From Bacteroidaceae bacterium (GTDB taxonomy: Bacteria > Bacteroidota > Bacteroidia > Bacteroidales > Bacteroidaceae): a stretch of 8,654 nucleotides of DNA. Positions within the stretch are counted from its first letter, which is position 1; each line of letters begins with the position of its first letter. Positions 7,149-8,654 of this stretch are shown here, in pieces. Under the pieces are notes generated by a model. The model was given only the letters and a program-made list of their open reading frames with translations, was not told the origin of the DNA and searched no databases. The stretch lies in the NCBI GenBank assembly GCA_900769765.1, contig CAAGHW010000041.1, positions 1 to 8,654 on the forward strand. Direction: 5' to 3'. The position numbers and the translations under genes were made by a program.

Positions 7149-7280
7149 AGTAAGCCTCTAAAAAAACAAAACAGGTAACTTTTTAGCTTTTGTTTATGAA
7201 TATACCCAAGATTGAAAGCGTTGGAATTTCTACTGTTATGAGATTGAAGAAAGAGTTTTGTGACTAAACACAAGCAAATC
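7149..7280. other. Non-coding stretch, with one doubtful 23-codon frame
   Basis: Nothing convincing is encoded here. A 23-codon plus-strand frame (7196-7267, starting MNIPKIESVG) ends 13 bases before the hairpin at 7281, but it has no recognisable family and no clear promoter. A TAACTTTT box at 7176-7183 lacks a matching -33 element. It could equally be spacer. Confidence 0.2.
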
Positions 7281-7315
7281 CCCAGGACTGCCTTATTATA
7301 CAGGCAGTTCTCGGG
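7281..7315 (+). terminator. Strong hairpin without an assigned gene
   Basis: CCCAGGACTGCC (7281-7292) pairs with GGCAGTTCTCGGG (7303-7315) around a 10-base loop, with one G-T pair and one bulged C. On the plus strand AATTATTTCTATT follows, A/T-rich but not a clean T tract, and on the minus strand no T tract follows. The fold is stable enough to be functional RNA, but its direction and owner are not clear. Confidence 0.4.
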
Positions 7316-7367
7316 AATTATTTCTATTATGCAAAAGTTTTTCAGATGGTTGCATCGTTACAACCTT

Positions 7368-7397
7368 TTATTGCATTTTCTTTTTTTTAGGCAATAA
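7368..7397. repeat. Short A/T-rich inverted repeat
   Basis: TTATTGC (7368-7374) and GCAATAA (7391-7397) are a perfect 7-base inverted repeat with a 16-base T-rich centre that includes eight T in a row (7381-7388). It lies just before the hairpin at 7401. No function can be assigned. Confidence 0.25.
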
Positions 7398-7400
7398 TAT

Positions 7401-7440
7401 AGCAGTTGACCCAAGATTTTAGGGTTGACTGCTCTTTTTA
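7401..7440 (+). terminator. Intrinsic terminator-like hairpin facing the IS element
   Basis: A 12-base stem, AGCAGTTGACCC (7401-7412) with GGGTTGACTGCT (7422-7433), holds two G-T pairs and a 9-base loop, and CTTTTTA follows at once. This is a good plus-strand terminator shape. There is no convincing plus-strand gene before it since the divergent promoter near 7117, so it either ends an unrecognised small RNA, is left over from rearranged DNA, or shields the transposase from outside transcription. Confidence 0.55.
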
Positions 7441-7441
7441 T

Positions 7442-7463
7442 CTAGTAATCAATCATTTACTAG
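7442..7463. repeat. Inverted repeat abutting the left end of the IS element
   Basis: CTAGTAA (7442-7448) and TTACTAG (7457-7463) form a perfect 7-base inverted repeat around an 8-base centre, and the right arm touches the TGTGAAA that may be the IS left end. It may be part of the element, a target-site feature, or chance. Confidence 0.3.
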
Positions 7464-7471
7464 TGTGAAAA

Positions 7472-7503
7472 TTTGGCTATTCAAGATTTTTTTCGTATAT
7501 TAG
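7472..7503 (+). promoter_or_regulatory. Promoter of the transposase gene inside the IS left end
   Basis: TTTG (7472-7475), a 20-base spacer and TATATTAG (7496-7503) match the Bacteroidetes TTTG / TAnnTTTG pattern with one mismatch. The start codon is 30 bases after the -7 box. Confidence 0.5.
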
Positions 7504-7533
7504 CTAGAGAGTTAAGAAAACAAAGAAGATATT

Positions 7534-8511
7534 ATGATAGATTTCCGCAAGTTCAACCACATCATTTCACTTACAACATACTTCAATTCAGAAGATAAAT
7601 GTAAGCAAGCAATCATCGAAAGCAGATGGGCTGACGGTGATGTTGTTTGCCCTTATTGTGGTGAACACCATTGCGTGAAAAGAACGGATAGCAAATTCCG
7701 TTGCAAAGTTTGTAGAAAGAACTTCTCTTGTCTTGTAGGTACTATCTTTGAGAATACTAAACTACCACTTATCAAGTGGTTTATTGCAATGTACTTCATT
7801 TCTTCTAACAAGAAAGGTGTAAGCAGTTATCAGTTGAGTCGTGACATCAATGTTACCCAATCTACTGCTTGGTATATGTTGCAGAAGATTCGTTTGCTCT
7901 ATCCACAAAGCGATGCTGAAGCCTTTGAGGGTACAGTTGAGTGTGATGAGGTATATATCGGTGGCAAGGAGAAGTGGAAACACAAATCTATGCGTACACC
8001 TCATACACAAGGACGTTCTACCAAGACCAAGACTCCTGTCTTCGGTATGATGGAGAGAAGCACCATTATCAATGCCAATGGCGAGATTGATAACATAACC
8101 AATGTTCACGCTTTTGTTGTAGAGAATACCAACAAGGCAACATTACAGCCAATCATTCAGCAGTTTGTTGTTGAGGGTTCAAGAGTCATTACTGATGAAC
8201 TGAACGCTTATAACGGTTTGAGTGAATTGGGCTATACTCACGCCATTGTTAATCACGGTGCAGAGGAATATGCTCATGGTGACATCTTTACCAACTCTAT
8301 TGAAGGATTTTGGAGTCATTTCCGTAGAATGATTGCTGGATGCTATCATGATGTTTCTGATGCTCATTTGCAGTCCTACATCAACGAGGCAGTGTATCGC
8401 TGGAATACAAGAAAAATGGACGAATCAGAACGATTCGCCCATATGTTTGAGATGTCCATCGGACTCGTACGTAGATGGACTGATATTAAACAAGGGTTGA
8501 TGGTTGCTTGA
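7534..8511 (+). CDS. IS1595-family (ISXO2-like) transposase
   Basis: A 325-residue DNA transposase that would cut and rejoin the ends of its own element. At the N-terminus is the zinc ribbon typical of IS1595 transposases: CPYC at 39-42 and CKVC at 57-60 (Cys39, Cys42, Cys57, Cys60). A helix-turn-helix-like stretch follows at about 95-120 (SYQLSRDINVTQSTAWYML). The catalytic DDE-type domain spans about 130-300: Asp138 in ECDEVYIGGK, Asp221 in VITDELNAY, and the third site in FTNSIEGFW, where Asn254 and Glu257 are the usual IS1595 residues. Length and motifs are those of a full, undamaged protein, so the element may still move if its ends are intact. ATG at 7534 gives the zinc ribbon its usual distance from the N-terminus. 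It stands alone, with no accessory gene. Confidence 0.93.
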   Translation: MIDFRKFNHIISLTTYFNSEDKCKQAIIESRWADGDVVCPYCGEHHCVKRTDSKFRCKVCRKNFSCLVGTIFENTKLPLIKWFIAMYFISSNKKGVSSYQLSRDINVTQSTAWYMLQKIRLLYPQSDAEAFEGTVECDEVYIGGKEKWKHKSMRTPHTQGRSTKTKTPVFGMMERSTIINANGEIDNITNVHAFVVENTNKATLQPIIQQFVVEGSRVITDELNAYNGLSELGYTHAIVNHGAEEYAHGDIFTNSIEGFWSHFRRMIAGCYHDVSDAHLQSYINEAVYRWNTRKMDESERFAHMFEMSIGLVRRWTDIKQGLMVA

Positions 8512-8540
8512 TTATTTCACAGTGTGACGTTTTTAACTGA

Positions 8541-8654
8541 TTATGGAATCAAATTTCTATCATGAATTTTTGCAAGCAAATCATAAAGTATATTGTAAGT
8601 ATTTTCATCAAGCATGTTAGTGCTTAATATACTATCTGAATAAGCATTCATAAA
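8541..8654 (-). CDS. C-terminal end of an unidentified gene, cut by right window edge
   Basis: Reading inward from the right edge on the minus strand, 37 codons are open before TAA at 8543-8541. The last residues, TYNILYDLLAKIHDRNLIP, have the balanced hydrophobic and charged pattern of a helical protein tail. The stop lies 20 bases outside the proposed IS right end, so the IS would have landed just after the gene. No family is recognisable. A competing 25-codon plus-strand frame (8543-8620, starting MESNFYHEF) covers part of the same bases, so this call is tentative; a start at the Met in the second visible codon is also possible. Confidence 0.45.
   Translation of the reverse strand, partial: FMNAYSDSILSTNMLDENTYNILYDLLAKIHDRNLIP

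Larger units (their letters stand above)
7464..8521 (+). mobile_element. IS1595-family (ISXO2-like) insertion sequence, boundaries approximate
   Basis: The element is defined by an intact IS1595-type transposase. Proposed ends are the short inverted pair TGTGAAA (7464-7470) and TTTCACA (8515-8521), which give an element of 1058 bases, a normal size for the family. The inverted match is only seven bases, and no 8-base target duplication matches exactly outside these ends, so the true limits could differ by tens of bases. The element is richer in A/T than the chromosomal genes to its left, which fits later arrival. Confidence 0.6.

Noticed and set aside
6992..7273. A 93-codon minus-strand frame upstream of the hydrolase
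   Set aside because: It runs across the hydrolase promoter and leader hairpin and its composition (many Phe, Thr, Ser) does not look like a protein. Only its last 17 codons lie within the predicted transcript and are listed separately as a doubtful leader peptide.
8587..8633. An 8-base inverted repeat (8587-8594 with 8626-8633) enclosing AAGCA/TGCTT, and an imperfect direct repeat at 8574-8587 and 8642-8654
   Set aside because: Both are A/T-rich and fall inside the putative C-terminal coding frame; with no T tract or array-like copies they are most likely chance, and nothing suggests a CRISPR or attachment site.
1..8654. tRNA, rRNA, CRISPR, phage or defence genes
   Set aside because: No cloverleaf-like sequence, ribosomal RNA segment, regularly spaced repeats, or motifs of defence or phage proteins were seen on either strand.

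Overview
The window looks like chromosomal DNA from a member of the Bacteroidales (Bacteroidota). The protein-coding starts have no Shine-Dalgarno sequence and are preceded by A/T-rich leaders. The promoters fit the Bacteroidetes primary-sigma pattern (a -7 box like TAnnTTTG with a TTG-type -33 box 19-20 bases upstream). The proteins are of common gut or oral Bacteroidales types. The genus cannot be fixed from this sequence alone.

Layout from left to right. (1) A minus-strand cytosolic 5'-nucleotidase of the HAD-like PF06189 type is cut by the left edge (1-836). (2) A 176-base divergent promoter region follows, then a small HAD phosphatase of the YihX-like type on the plus strand (1013-1639). 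(3) A probable two-gene operon comes next: an exported S9-family serine peptidase resembling dipeptidyl-peptidase 5 (1775-3907) and, 20 bases later, a major facilitator transporter with an unusually long extracytoplasmic loop (3928-5448). It closes with a strong intrinsic terminator (5486-5514). (4) A convergent minus-strand gene encodes an exported alpha/beta hydrolase with a C-terminal beta-rich domain (5766-6977). It has its own terminator (5662-5699), a well-formed promoter (7117-7148) and a leader of about 130 bases. (5) A 550-base stretch without a convincing gene (6978-7533) holds that leader, two strong hairpins with no obvious owner, and the left end of an insertion sequence. (6) An intact IS1595-family (ISXO2-like) transposase lies at 7534-8511. 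(7) The last 114 bases read as the C-terminal end of an unidentified minus-strand gene.

How the genes may work together: the peptidase would trim peptides to dipeptides in the periplasm, and the co-transcribed transporter is a natural candidate to carry a product across the inner membrane. That link is inferred from gene order and is not shown by any transporter motif. The two HAD-fold phosphatases share a divergent promoter region but have no shared pathway that I can name. The window is mostly ordinary. The points most worth a second look are the peptidase-transporter pair with its loop insertion, the ownerless hairpins at 7281-7440, the hydrolase leader with a small upstream reading frame, and the ambiguous ends of the IS element.
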